Assembly (NCBI GenBank): GCA_938035525.1
Contig: CALHOI010000010.1
Span: 1-43,049, forward strand
Direction: 5' to 3'
DNA: 43,049 nucleotides
Origin: an uncultured Granulosicoccaceae bacterium
Lineage (GTDB): Bacteria; Pseudomonadota; Gammaproteobacteria; Granulosicoccales; Granulosicoccaceae
In this document: positions 1 to 9,793 of the stretch, one piece after another
How the letters are laid out: every line of letters starts with the position of its first letter
How positions within the stretch are numbered: the first letter of the stretch is position 1
Position numbers and translations under genes: made by a program
Notes under the pieces: generated by a model
What the model saw: the letters and a program-made list of their open reading frames with translations, nothing else
Database searches by the model: none
Told to the model about the DNA's origin: nothing

Positions 1-959
1 CGTTAATTGCGGTGCATCGAGAAAACGATCCAAACGGTGATGGTTTAAAGATCGCTAAAGCACTTGCTGCTGGTACCGGTGGTCACCGTGCTGGTGTGCT
101 GGAATCTTCTCCGATTGCTGAAGTAAAGTCTGACTTGATGGGCGAACAAACCATCTTGTGTGGTGTGCTGCAAACAGGCTCCTTGCTTTGCTACAACAAA
201 ATGATCGAAGAGGGCGTGGATGCGCCTTATGCAGCAAAGCTGGTTCAAAATGGCTGGGAAGTGGTTACCGAAGCGCTGAAACACGGTGGTATCACCACCA
301 TGATGGACAGGTTGTCTAATCCTGGAAAAATCCGCGCGTTTGAGTTGTCAGAGCAAATGAAAGACATCTTGCGACCGTTGTTTCAAAAGCATCAAGACGA
401 CATCATGTCTGGCCACTTCTCAAGCACGATGATGGCGGACTGGGCTAACGATGATGTTAATTTGCTGAAATGGCGTGCCGAAACAGCCGAAACGGCATTT
501 GAAAAGCAAGCCATCAGCACCGATGAAATCAGTGAACAGGAATACTTTGATCACGGTATTTTAATGGTGGCAATGATTCGTGCTGGTGTAGAGCTCGCGT
601 TTGAGACCATGGTTGATGCAGGCATCATTGCAGATTCGGCTTATTACGAGTCGTTGCACGAGACGCCACTGATTGCCAACCTGATTGCACGACGCAAGTT
701 ATACGAAATGAATGTTGTGATTTCAGATACGGCCGAATACGGTTGTTATTTGTTTGACCAGGCGGCGCGGCCATTACTGGAAAAAGAATTTATGCCGGGT
801 ATTAAAGCCGATGTTATTGGTAAAGGTTTGCAAGTCAACGACATGAGTGTTGATAACAGTCAGTTGGTACAAATTAATGACGCTATACGTAACCACCCAA
901 TTGAGCAAGTGGGTTCAACCTTGCGTGGGCATATGACGGGTATGAAGGCGATTGTGTGA
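1..959 (+). CDS. ilvC: Ketol-acid reductoisomerase, class II, 3' part
   Basis: This enzyme converts acetolactate or acetohydroxybutyrate to the dihydroxy acid using NADPH and Mg2+, in valine, leucine and isoleucine synthesis in the cytoplasm. The reading frame is open to the left edge: before the GTG at 12 it reads LIA-V-H, which matches the interior of E. coli IlvC, so the N-terminal Rossmann part lies outside the window. About 318 C-terminal residues remain. They align by eye along their full length with the long (about 490-residue) enterobacterial form, including [44 protein letters not shown] and [12 protein letters not shown]. The duplicated knotted C-terminal domain expected of class II is therefore present. 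A strong hairpin terminator follows. Family assignment is very secure. Confidence 0.97.
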   Translation, partial: LIAVHRENDPNGDGLKIAKALAAGTGGHRAGVLESSPIAEVKSDLMGEQTILCGVLQTGSLLCYNKMIEEGVDAPYAAKLVQNGWEVVTEALKHGGITTMMDRLSNPGKIRAFELSEQMKDILRPLFQKHQDDIMSGHFSSTMMADWANDDVNLLKWRAETAETAFEKQAISTDEISEQEYFDHGILMVAMIRAGVELAFETMVDAGIIADSAYYESLHETPLIANLIARRKLYEMNVVISDTAEYGCYLFDQAARPLLEKEFMPGIKADVIGKGLQVNDMSVDNSQLVQINDAIRNHPIEQVGSTLRGHMTGMKAIV

Positions 960-1028
960 CGCCAATTACGCTCGCGCATAATAACTTGTGGCACAAGCTC
1001 GATAATGTGGCGACAAGCTGGTACTATC

Positions 1029-1070
1029 AAAGAACCCTTTTAAAGAAATTTAAAAGGGTTCTTTGCTTTT
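1029..1070 (+). terminator. Rho-independent terminator after ilvC
   Basis: A perfect 16-bp inverted repeat occupies 1029-1044 and 1049-1064 and is closed by a GAAA tetraloop. GCTTTTT follows on the plus strand. It lies 70 bp after the ilvC stop and 71 bp beyond the stop of the convergent giant gene. The A-rich base of the stem supplies a short U run on the minus strand too, so it may serve both genes. Confidence 0.9.
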
Positions 1071-1134
1071 TAGACCCTGACTTGAGCACAACATCCGTTA
1101 TGCAGGTCCTTGTGTGCACTACAGACCAATAAAC

Positions 1135-4100
1135 TTACTGTTGCTTTAATACGGTCAATTCCACGCGACGGTTTAATCGCCGACCATTCTCTGTAGCATT
1201 GCTCGCGATTGGTCGAGACTCACCGTAGGCTCTGACCTTAAAACGGTGTTTTGCCACGCCTCTTTGCAATAAGTACTTTGCGACCGACAATGCGCGCTGT
1301 TTTGATAGTGCGGCATTGGATTCAACACTGCCAACATCATCGGTATGCGCAGCCAATTCAAAGCTGAGTGTCGGATGCAATTGCAGCGTGTTTGTCACCG
1401 CATTGAGGCTGGCTTGTGCTGATGCTGTTAATTGCGCAGATTTGCTCGGAAAATTAACGCCCTCAATAACGCCTGCCAGTAGTGCGCAACCCAGAGAATT
1501 TATAGCAGCGCCTTGCCTGGTTCCCGGGCATCTGTCTGCTGCATCCAATACGCCGTCATTGTCGGCATCGGCAGGCTTGGCAATCACCACAGCAGGTACT
1601 GGCTTAGGTACTGGCATGGGGGCAGGTGCCGCGACTGGAGCAGGCTCTACTTTTTTAACTATTTGCGGCAAAGGTTCTCGTTCAGATTTTTTACCCAAAC
1701 GATAAATTAAGCCCAGCTGTAAATAGTTGACGTCTTTTTCATAGGCATAGAATTCGGCCCTTACGCCTAAGCCCTTGCGGCTTGAATATTCCACACCTGC
1801 ACCGGCCAGTAATGCAGCTTTGTGATCCTGAATCAGATTAACGTCACCCTCTGTGGTGTTGTTCATTAAGCCATAACCGACACGGCCATAAGCAGACAAG
1901 CCGTTACGCACAACGTTGTGCCGGTTTTTACCAAGATAAAATAGTGCGCTTGCACCGAAGTTTTGATAACCAATGCTGCCACCGGTTGAGAGTTCGGCAT
2001 TACCCAATGAGGCGCCGTGCAATTCCAGAGAGCTCCATTTGTTGATATCCATACCTAAATTAATTTGCGCACCCATGGCACGAGACTCTGTTACTGATGC
2101 AGTATCAGAGTTACGTGGAACCGGGTTTAATGCGCTGGAACCGATACCAATGCCGGCGTACACATGACGTCCAAGACGATCGTGCTGGGATTGCGTTTGC
2201 GGTTCTGCTGAATCGACGTAGTTATTGTTGCTGGCACATGCGCTTAAACCAAGCACACTGGCCAATAGCAACAACACCGACTTTTTAGACCTAGCCGGTT
2301 GACGAACTTGTATGCGAGCTTGTTGGCGAACAAACAAAGCAAACAGTGCTGTTAGCAGCAGGGCCAACAGACCCGTATCCGATTTTGCTTTACCGCTCAG
2401 GTCGATGCTACAGCCGCTACCGGCAATACCGGTATGCCATTCAAGCTCACTACCTGCAATAGCCTGACTGATATCTGGCACACCATCACCATCAGTATCG
2501 GGTAGGTTTGCTCCCAGCGGTATGGTCTGGTTGGCCGCTGAATTTATTTGCACAAAGCCATCGCCATTATTATCCGGGTCGGCAGAATCGATAATGCCAT
2601 CCGCATCACTATCAATAGCATTGGCAACAAAGTCGGCATCGGCAGTATCGTCAATGCCATCACCATCAGCGTCACTGCCGCCAGTCATGTCTGCGTCTAC
2701 CACGTCTGGTATACCATCGCTGTCAGAGTCCACAAAAGCATCGATAATACCGTCGCCATTAAGGTCGGTACCGCCGGCTTCTTCCAGGTCTGATTTGCCA
2801 TCGTTATCTCTGTCGAGGTCTAAGCGATCGGCCTGACCATCGTTGTCGGTATCGACTTCGAGTTGTGGAGCAACAGCGACCGAATCGTCGATACCGTCTT
2901 GATCATTGTCGATAAAATTATCGACTCGACCATCAAAATCGGTATCTGCGTCTGTGCCTAACGTTTCAAATAAATCTGACAAGCCATCGTTATCACTGTC
3001 TAAATCCTGATAGTCGGGCACGCCATCATTGTCAAAGTCATCGATATTCAATGGTGTGATGGTGACAAGATCATCCAATCCGTCGTTGTTGGCATCGGTA
3101 AATTCATCGATGATGCCGTTACCATCAGTATCGTTGCCATGCGCTTCGGTTGAATCAGTGATGCCGTCATTATCACTATCACGATCAAGGTAGTCGGGCA
3201 GGCCATCACTATCTGTGTCTATTGGCGTGTTGGCATCATCGCCGATTTCGATTGTGTCCGGGATGCCATCGTTGTCATCATCCAGATCGATTTGGTCGGG
3301 CACACCGTCACCGTCTGTATCTACCACGAAGTCAATTGTTTCTTCCGGTTCCGTAGGTGTTATTGGTTCAACTGGAACACCAGGCTCCGTCGGATTGACA
3401 GGAGTGATTGTATTAATTTGTGTATCAATATAATCTGGAATACCATCCTGATCAGAGTCAACCGGGTTGTTAGCATTATCGCCGGCTTCCTCGCTATCGG
3501 TTTGGCCATCGTTGTCTGCGTCAGTATCAATAAAGTTTGCAACACCATCCCCATCGCTGTCTATTGCACCTTCAATGCTGTCAGGAATACTGTCGTTATC
3601 GGCATCGGTATCGATGTAGTCGGCAACGCCATCAGCATCGCTATCGATGTTAGTCTCGACCGCATCGGTTATACCGTCGCCGTCAGAATCCACGTCCAGA
3701 TAATCAGGTTGTGCGTCACCGTCAGTATCAATTGGTAGCGAGCTGGTTGTATCACCAGAGTTACCGGCTTCTTCGGCATCACTGATGCCGTCAGCGTCAC
3801 TGTCTGTGTCTAAGTAATTAGGTGTACCATCGCCATCAACATCACCTGTACCTTCGATGGCATCGTCAATACCGTCGCCATCACTATCGGTATCAAAGGC
3901 GTTGCTGATGCCATCCCCATCGGTATCGGCATCAGTTTCACTGTCGTTGGGAATACCATCGCCGTCTATGTCGGCATCCAGGCTGTCGCTAATACCGTCG
4001 TTGTCAGTGTCGGGCTCAACGGGCGGAACAACGATAACCGGGTCAGTAATAGTGGTGTCGGGGTCCAGCGCATCGATGACACCATCGCCATCGGTATCGA

Positions 4101-7100
4101 CTGTGCCTTCGTCACTGTCACTCACCGCATCGCCGTCTGAATCTGTGTCCAGAAAGTCGGGTATTCCATCATTATCGGTGTCTATTGGTGTATCAGGATC
4201 AGCACCGGCCTCCAGAGAATCGTCAATACCATCGGCATCGCTGTCGGTGTCCAGGAAGTCGGGCACGCCATCAGCGTCACTGTCGGTAGGTTGTGTTGGG
4301 TTGGTACCGACTTCAACATTGTCAGGAATACCGTCTCCGTCACTGTCTAAATCGAGGTAGTTGGGTATACCATCCGCATTCTGGTCGCTGGTGCCTTCAT
4401 TGATATCCAGGTTACCGTCACCGTCAGCATCAGTATCAAGAAAGTTCGGTATACCGTCTGCATCGGTGTCAGTGGTGGTTTCAAGTGCATCGCCAATGCC
4501 GTCACCATCGCTATCGGTGTCAATAAAGTCAGGTGTACCGTCACCATCGGTATCGATGTCTTGTTCAACGTTATCAGGGATGCCGTCGCCATCGCTGTCG
4601 GGGTCTAGAACATTCGGTATACCATCGGCATCATTGTCATCGTTGCCGCCATTGGCTTCAATGATATCGTTAATACCATCAGCGTCGCTGTCTTCGTCAA
4701 GGTAGTCGGGAATAGCATCGCCATCGGTATCCAGCGGTACGTTCGGGTTGTCGCCAGCTTCTAATGAGTCGAGCAGGCCATCGCCATCACTGTCGGCATC
4801 CAGAAAGTTGGGTATGCCATCGCCTTCCGGGTCGATAGAACCTTCGACCGAATCGTCAATGCCATCGTTATCACTGTCAAGGTCCAGGTAGTTTGGTATG
4901 TTGTCACCGTCGGCGTCATCGGTGGTTTCACCGATGTTAGGTATACCATCACCGTCTATGTCGTTGTCTAAAAAGTTGGGTATGCCATCGTTGTCAGCGT
5001 CTCCGTTGCCGGCATCGGTGTCATTGATTCCATCGTTGTTGGAATCAACATCGAGCAAGTCAGCAATGCCATCGCCATCACTGTCCACAATACCTTCTAA
5101 TGTGTCGTCAAGGCCGTCGCCATCGGAGTCGGTATCGATGTAATCGGCAAGCCCGTCACCGTCTGTGTCAACCGGGTTGGCGGCGTCTGCACCCACTTCA
5201 ACAGCATCGTTTATACCGTCGCCGTCACTGTCCAGATCTTGATAATCGGGAATACCGTCAGCGTCCGTGTCTGTGGTGTTCGGAGCATTAGGTGCTTCTT
5301 CGCTGTCTGCAATGCCATCACCGTCCGCATCTGGATCAAGATAGTTTGGCAGGCTATCGCTGTCGATATCCAGCACACCTTCATCGCTGTCGTTAATACC
5401 GTCGCCATCTGAGTCGGTATCCTGATAGTTTGGAACACCATCATTGTCGGTATCGCTTGTGGTTTCGGCAGCATCGCCAATGCCGTCGTTATCTGAATCG
5501 GTTTCCAGGTAGTCAGCTACGCCGTCGCCGTCTGTGTCTGCAGTGCCTTCAGCACCATCGCCGATGTTGTCACCGTCTGAGTCCTGATCAATGTAGTTCG
5601 GCAGACCGTCGGCGTCTGGGTCGTTTGTGCCTTCAGCAGCATCACTGATGCCGTCGTTGTCTGAATCGGTTTCAAGGTAGTTGGCAATACCATCAGCATC
5701 GGTATCAACAAGACCCTCTGTTGCGTCTGGTATGCCATCGCCATCTGAATCCGCATCGAGATAGTTGGGGATGGTGTCGCCGTCGGTATCGCCTGTGCCT
5801 TCAATCAGGTCATCAATACCATCGTTGTCGGAATCGGTATCCAGATAATCGATGATGCCATCGCCATCAGTATCCAGTGGATTGGCGCTGTCAGTGCCTA
5901 CTTCGATAGCGTCGTTGATGTTGTCGCCATCACTGTCAAGATCCTGGAAGTTGGCAATGCCATCGGAATCGGTATCGACAGTGCCTTCAATAATGTCATC
6001 GATGCCGTCGCCATCACTGTCGGTGTCTTGAAAGTTGGCGATGCCATCAGCGTCAGTATCGATAGTGCCTTCAATGGCATCATTGATATTATCGCCGTCA
6101 GAATCTGTATCAATGTAGTTTGGCAGACCATCTGCATCAATGTCGACGGTGCCTTCAGCGCCGTCGCCAATGCCATCATCATCTGAATCCAGATCGATGT
6201 AGTTGGCAAGGCCATCAGCATCGGTGTCTACAATACCTTCGGCCGTATCGCTTATGCCGTCGTTATCAGAATCGGTTTCTAGGTAGTTGGCAATACCATC
6301 TGTGTCAGTATCAACCACACCTTCTGTTGCGTCAAGAATACCATCGTCATCTGAATCGGTATCGATGTAATTAGCGGTGCCGTCGGCATCGGTATCGATG
6401 GCGCTTTCGATGCTGTCGTCAATGCCATCGTTATCAGAGTCGGTATCCAGATAATTTGCTTGCCCGTCAGCATCGGTGTCGATTACACCTTCGTCGATAT
6501 CGAGAATACCGTCGCCGTCTGAATCTGTATCCAAATAGTCAGGGATAGTGTCAGAATCTGTGTCCCCGGTACCTTCGATAACATCATCAATGCCATCGTT
6601 GTCTGAATCGGGGTCTTGAAAATCCAGTAAACCATCGTTGTCTGTGTCTGTCGGGTTTGCGCCGCCAATGGCACCTTCTGTTGCGTCATCGATGCCGTCA
6701 TCATCGCTGTCGAGGTCAAGATAGTCTGGCGTGCCGTCAGCATCGGTATCGGTATTGGTTTCGAACGCATCGGTAATACCATCATCGTCACTGTCGGTGT
6801 CGATGTAGTTGGCAGAACCATCGGTATCGGTATCAGTAGTACCTTCTATGGCGTCGGCTATTCCGTCTGCATCAGAATCGGTATCGGTGTAGTTGGCAAA
6901 CCCGTCGCCATCGGTATCGACAACGCCTTCTATTGCGTCATCAATACCATCGGCATCTGAATCTGTGTCCAGTGAATTGATAATGCCGTCGCCATCGGTA
7001 TCAACTGCGCCTTCAATAGCATCGCTTATACCGTCGTTGTCATCGTCAGGATCATAAAGATCAGCTATGCCGTCAGCATCGGTGTCAATCAGTACCGTGT

Positions 7101-8883
7101 TTGTGGCCGTGCGAAAGTGCGACGTAAGATCGGCACCAATTAAATCGATGTAGGTGACTGTTATTGTATCGCCGCCAGTTGATGAAAGTATGCCATCTTC
7201 ATCAGTGCTTGCATTGGCTGTTGTGGCCAGGTTGCCGGTAAACACGTTTGTGTCAACACCGGTTTCAGTGAGTACCACTGTTTCGATTTCACCGCTTGTA
7301 TCATTGACCACCGTGACGGTTGTAGTTTCTATAACGGCAGAATCGGTGTTTAGATCTTGATCGCTAACCTCTATATTCAGTTGATTGCCGGGAAGGCTCT
7401 CAGCGTTTACAGTAACCGTGCCGTCAAAGTTTTCAAAGACACCTTCTCCGTCTACCACAGCAGCGGGTGAGTAGGTAATAGTGCTTAAACCGTAAACGTA
7501 GGTATCGATGTATCGCTCGTTACCAAAGCCTGATCCTGTAAAATTACCCCAGGTGTGTTTGCCTTCCGGGGTATTGGACAATGCACCGTCGGGTGTATTA
7601 CTGGTACCTCCTGCACCCAGTAGAGTGATGTCGTCCCAATACACGCGCGCAGGAACGACGGTGCCATCCGGGTTAGCCAGATTAATCGTTAAACCTGATT
7701 CTGTACCACCACTGGTTTCTACGTCGTTGGCTATAAAGTGGTATTCACCCATGTGCATTTCTACTTGAGCGAAGTAAACACCCAATGGAGGTGCGTTGCC
7801 CGCAGCATCGTTTCCATCCCACAAAACCTGGTTGAAACCAGTAACAGCTTCACCCAGCAGTTGCCGGTCACCAGCGTTGCCATAGACTCCATCTTGATTT
7901 AAATCAATCAATATTGAGTAGGTGCCGGGTACGTCACTGGTAAATTCGAAAAAACCCGAATCCTGCACACCAACGGTTGCGCCTGGTGAAATACCGTAGT
8001 CTTCGCCGTCACTATCGACAAAACGAATATCAGTTAGTGTTGGTGCTGTAGTGGGACGCGGATCAGAAATAGCCGGATAGGAAAGATACAAAGGATGCTG
8101 GTAGTCAACAGCGTTACCTATACGCTCAGTACTGTAGCTTGAGTTCGGTGCTCTAACGCCAATAGAGTTTGCCACCAGATTGTATCCGAAACCGGCAAAG
8201 TTATTTAAATCTAGCTGCCACACATAGTTGGTGCTGGGTCGACCGCCTGGTATCAGTGCATAAAAGTTCGCATCGGTAGCATCTGCCTCATCAAAGCTGC
8301 CTGCGTTAACACCGAAGGTATAGCCCCAGAAACGGCCCGAGCTGGCAGTAGGGTCTGGGTTGGTTGTGGTATCGGGTGTAATGCTAAAGTCGTAGCGTAA
8401 AAATTTACTGTCTGTAAATCCGATGTGGCTGGTGTTTTGTAAGACCATTCTGTAAGCGCCGGTCTCTGTTGCTACATGGCGCATCGGGTTGGTCAGTGGC
8501 GCATCCATAGGGTCAGCACAATCAACATTACTACCACTGAGGGTTTGCGTGTCAATTGGTGTGGTGTTGTTTGAGGGTGCGTAGAATTCAACGCTGATTG
8601 CATCGGTGTTGGTCGATCCGCACAAGGACACGTTAATGACTTCACCGACTGCTAATACATCGATATAAACGGATGCAGAAGTATCGTCGCTGGCGTAGCC
8701 TTGTGCCAGTGCCGCTTCGTGGTCCAGCAGATTCTGACCCAATCCCATTTGCGCTACGCCTTCGGCGTGTATGTTTGCGCTTATTGCCATCAGCAGAGCT
8801 GTGGTCAATGTGTTGATTTTAAATCGACTGAGACCAATGTTTGAGTGGGCAGTGGTTGCTCTGAGCGCTTTTCTGACCTTCAT
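1135..8883 (-). CDS. Giant thrombospondin type 3 repeat / OmpA-family surface protein
   Basis: This encodes a 2582-residue exported protein. Residues 1-40 form a long signal peptide (basic start, hydrophobic core, probable cut after ANIHA). Residues 41-599 hold beta-rich extracellular modules, including a FlgD-like Ig stretch near 300-390 (DLNQDGVYGNAGDRQ, VLWDGNDAAGN). Residues 600-2140 are about 52 acidic DxDxDG repeats. Around 2155-2198 comes SGCSIDLSG, a hydrophobic stretch (2171-2185) and four spaced arginines, like a C-terminal sorting signal. A lipobox LSAC with Cys2216 follows at once. Next are an OmpA-type barrel (about 2225-2400), a Pro/Ala-rich linker, one more Ca repeat and an OmpA peptidoglycan-binding domain (2475-2582, with HTDDVGS and NRRVELTVL). 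A role in adhesion or envelope attachment is inferred. The reading frame is unbroken, but the middle looks like two genes joined. Confidence 0.9.
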   Translation of the reverse strand: MKVRKALRATTAHSNIGLSRFKINTLTTALLMAISANIHAEGVAQMGLGQNLLDHEAALAQGYASDDTSASVYIDVLAVGEVINVSLCGSTNTDAISVEFYAPSNNTTPIDTQTLSGSNVDCADPMDAPLTNPMRHVATETGAYRMVLQNTSHIGFTDSKFLRYDFSITPDTTTNPDPTASSGRFWGYTFGVNAGSFDEADATDANFYALIPGGRPSTNYVWQLDLNNFAGFGYNLVANSIGVRAPNSSYSTERIGNAVDYQHPLYLSYPAISDPRPTTAPTLTDIRFVDSDGEDYGISPGATVGVQDSGFFEFTSDVPGTYSILIDLNQDGVYGNAGDRQLLGEAVTGFNQVLWDGNDAAGNAPPLGVYFAQVEMHMGEYHFIANDVETSGGTESGLTINLANPDGTVVPARVYWDDITLLGAGGTSNTPDGALSNTPEGKHTWGNFTGSGFGNERYIDTYVYGLSTITYSPAAVVDGEGVFENFDGTVTVNAESLPGNQLNIEVSDQDLNTDSAVIETTTVTVVNDTSGEIETVVLTETGVDTNVFTGNLATTANASTDEDGILSSTGGDTITVTYIDLIGADLTSHFRTATNTVLIDTDADGIADLYDPDDDNDGISDAIEGAVDTDGDGIINSLDTDSDADGIDDAIEGVVDTDGDGFANYTDTDSDADGIADAIEGTTDTDTDGSANYIDTDSDDDGITDAFETNTDTDADGTPDYLDLDSDDDGIDDATEGAIGGANPTDTDNDGLLDFQDPDSDNDGIDDVIEGTGDTDSDTIPDYLDTDSDGDGILDIDEGVIDTDADGQANYLDTDSDNDGIDDSIESAIDTDADGTANYIDTDSDDDGILDATEGVVDTDTDGIANYLETDSDNDGISDTAEGIVDTDADGLANYIDLDSDDDGIGDGAEGTVDIDADGLPNYIDTDSDGDNINDAIEGTIDTDADGIANFQDTDSDGDGIDDIIEGTVDTDSDGIANFQDLDSDGDNINDAIEVGTDSANPLDTDGDGIIDYLDTDSDNDGIDDLIEGTGDTDGDTIPNYLDADSDGDGIPDATEGLVDTDADGIANYLETDSDNDGISDAAEGTNDPDADGLPNYIDQDSDGDNIGDGAEGTADTDGDGVADYLETDSDNDGIGDAAETTSDTDNDGVPNYQDTDSDGDGINDSDEGVLDIDSDSLPNYLDPDADGDGIADSEEAPNAPNTTDTDADGIPDYQDLDSDGDGINDAVEVGADAANPVDTDGDGLADYIDTDSDGDGLDDTLEGIVDSDGDGIADLLDVDSNNDGINDTDAGNGDADNDGIPNFLDNDIDGDGIPNIGETTDDADGDNIPNYLDLDSDNDGIDDSVEGSIDPEGDGIPNFLDADSDGDGLLDSLEAGDNPNVPLDTDGDAIPDYLDEDSDADGINDIIEANGGNDDNDADGIPNVLDPDSDGDGIPDNVEQDIDTDGDGTPDFIDTDSDGDGIGDALETTTDTDADGIPNFLDTDADGDGNLDINEGTSDQNADGIPNYLDLDSDGDGIPDNVEVGTNPTQPTDSDADGVPDFLDTDSDADGIDDSLEAGADPDTPIDTDNDGIPDFLDTDSDGDAVSDSDEGTVDTDGDGVIDALDPDTTITDPVIVVPPVEPDTDNDGISDSLDADIDGDGIPNDSETDADTDGDGISNAFDTDSDGDGIDDAIEGTGDVDGDGTPNYLDTDSDADGISDAEEAGNSGDTTSSLPIDTDGDAQPDYLDVDSDGDGITDAVETNIDSDADGVADYIDTDADNDSIPDSIEGAIDSDGDGVANFIDTDADNDGQTDSEEAGDNANNPVDSDQDGIPDYIDTQINTITPVNPTEPGVPVEPITPTEPEETIDFVVDTDGDGVPDQIDLDDDNDGIPDTIEIGDDANTPIDTDSDGLPDYLDRDSDNDGITDSTEAHGNDTDGNGIIDEFTDANNDGLDDLVTITPLNIDDFDNDGVPDYQDLDSDNDGLSDLFETLGTDADTDFDGRVDNFIDNDQDGIDDSVAVAPQLEVDTDNDGQADRLDLDRDNDGKSDLEEAGGTDLNGDGIIDAFVDSDSDGIPDVVDADMTGGSDADGDGIDDTADADFVANAIDSDADGIIDSADPDNNGDGFVQINSAANQTIPLGANLPDTDGDGVPDISQAIAGSELEWHTGIAGSGCSIDLSGKAKSDTGLLALLLTALFALFVRQQARIQVRQPARSKKSVLLLLASVLGLSACASNNNYVDSAEPQTQSQHDRLGRHVYAGIGIGSSALNPVPRNSDTASVTESRAMGAQINLGMDINKWSSLELHGASLGNAELSTGGSIGYQNFGASALFYLGKNRHNVVRNGLSAYGRVGYGLMNNTTEGDVNLIQDHKAALLAGAGVEYSSRKGLGVRAEFYAYEKDVNYLQLGLIYRLGKKSEREPLPQIVKKVEPAPVAAPAPMPVPKPVPAVVIAKPADADNDGVLDAADRCPGTRQGAAINSLGCALLAGVIEGVNFPSKSAQLTASAQASLNAVTNTLQLHPTLSFELAAHTDDVGSVESNAALSKQRALSVAKYLLQRGVAKHRFKVRAYGESRPIASNATENGRRLNRRVELTVLKQQ
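2464..7086 (-). repeat. About 52 tandem 28-residue Ca-binding (TSP3-like) repeats
   Basis: I count about 52 units across residues 600-2140 of the giant protein. The basic unit is 28 residues (84 bp) of the form DTDxDGxxNYxDTDSDxDGIxDAxEGxx, so each holds two Asp-rich calcium loops. Some units are 31-34 residues, extended by short inserts such as VGTDSANPL or GGANPT. The first 34 units are the most regular. The later ones vary in spacing and are interrupted by two Pro/Val/Thr-rich linkers. DNA identity between units is modest, which suggests an old array rather than recent amplification. Confidence 0.9.
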
Positions 8884-9048
8884 GTTCGCTTATCTATTCC
8901 TTATTCGTCCGTAGTGGACGGGATACGTCGGTGATACTGGCGAACAGGCAGCAACAACGTGACCAAATAGGTTATTTCATAAGCAACAGGGTTTGGGCGG
9001 TGTGAGAGTTTGGGGGTTAGTTCTCACATTTTAGGGGTAGGTATACGG

Positions 9049-9093
9049 TGTGGTCGGTTTTGAAAATAGTGGGGTATCCCAAAACCGACCACA
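9049..9093. promoter_or_regulatory. 14-bp inverted repeat between two minus-strand genes
   Basis: Arms TGTGGTCGGTTTTG (9049-9062) and CAAAACCGACCACA (9080-9093) are perfectly complementary around a 17-nt loop. The element sits 18 bp after the stop of the 9112-9747 gene and upstream of the giant surface-protein gene. No U-run follows on either strand, so it could be a weak terminator, an mRNA-stabilising hairpin or an operator. I cannot tell which. Confidence 0.55.
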
Positions 9094-9111
9094 ATCTGGT
9101 GGTATCGGGCC

Positions 9112-9747
9112 TTAGCGTTCCATGGCGTCGTCGAGCTCAGCGATCGGAAAATCGCGCATAAATTCAACCAAAGCGTCTGAGTTAAGTTGCGTGGACTCCA
9201 CTGTCAAAGAACCGCCACTCTTTAGCTGTATATTCAGAGAGCCCTGGCCGGCAGTCTCGGAAACGATAACCGTGCGTTTTTGAATGCGAATTTTTTTGCC
9301 ACTGTTTATGCCCATGCCACCTGCGCTTTCCATGGCACCAAACAGCTTGCCCAGTTCGCCCAGGGCACCTAGAGCACCTGCGCCATTAGCATTGGTTGTG
9401 GTTAGCGCTACGTCTATGGTCCGGCTATCTTGCGTGTACGAACGCTTGATGACGTTTAATCCCAATGCATTTTCATTGTCGATTTCGCCGCCGGTATAAC
9501 CGTTGAGTTCATCAGGAAAAAGTGAAAGCTTGATTTCTTCGCGCAGTTGCGTCAGGCCGGTTAAGCACCAGGTAGCTTCTTCAATAGCGCCTTCAAGATC
9601 GTCTTCTTCTTTTATTAAAGTCGCAGCGTCGATACAAGCCTGTGCAGCATCATCAACCGGATCAGCATTAACGCCGCTTTGAGCTGCGGCTAGTATCAGT
9701 CCGAAAGAACATGGAACGACTAATTTCCTTTTCAATGAAAAATTCAT
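9112..9747 (-). CDS. Exported protein of unknown function, 211 aa
   Basis: I do not recognise a family. The first 28 residues form a clear Sec signal peptide (KRK, then a hydrophobic core, probable cut after GVNA before DPVDD). The mature part begins with an acidic, Ala-rich helical stretch carrying two cysteines about 23 residues apart (AACIDAA and TWCLTG). A Gly/Ala-rich segment follows (NANGAGALGALGELGK, then GGMGINSGKK), then a beta-like C-terminus. An AAGGA ribosome site lies 8 nt before the ATG. The gene follows the DMGDH-like gene by only 46 bp on the same strand and precedes the giant repeat protein, so co-transcription with the former is likely. A periplasmic location is inferred. 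Confidence 0.8.
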   Translation of the reverse strand: MNFSLKRKLVVPCSFGLILAAAQSGVNADPVDDAAQACIDAATLIKEEDDLEGAIEEATWCLTGLTQLREEIKLSLFPDELNGYTGGEIDNENALGLNVIKRSYTQDSRTIDVALTTTNANGAGALGALGELGKLFGAMESAGGMGINSGKKIRIQKRTVIVSETAGQGSLNIQLKSGGSLTVESTQLNSDALVEFMRDFPIAELDDAMER

Positions 9748-9793
9748 AATTTATATCCTTAGTAAGATGCAACATCAGGCGGAGACGTCGCTA

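Noticed and set aside
2464..7086. Regularly spaced DNA repeats resembling a CRISPR array or satellite.
   Set aside because: Units are degenerate at DNA level, contiguous without unique spacers, and conserved as protein (DxDxDG).
1316..7768. Many long open frames on the plus strand and in other minus frames opposite the giant gene.
   Set aside because: They are by-products of the 84-bp coding repeat (a multiple of three), give low-complexity Ser/Pro- or Arg/Thr-rich products and lack ribosome sites. The minus frame from 8883 gives a coherent signal peptide, repeats and OmpA domain.
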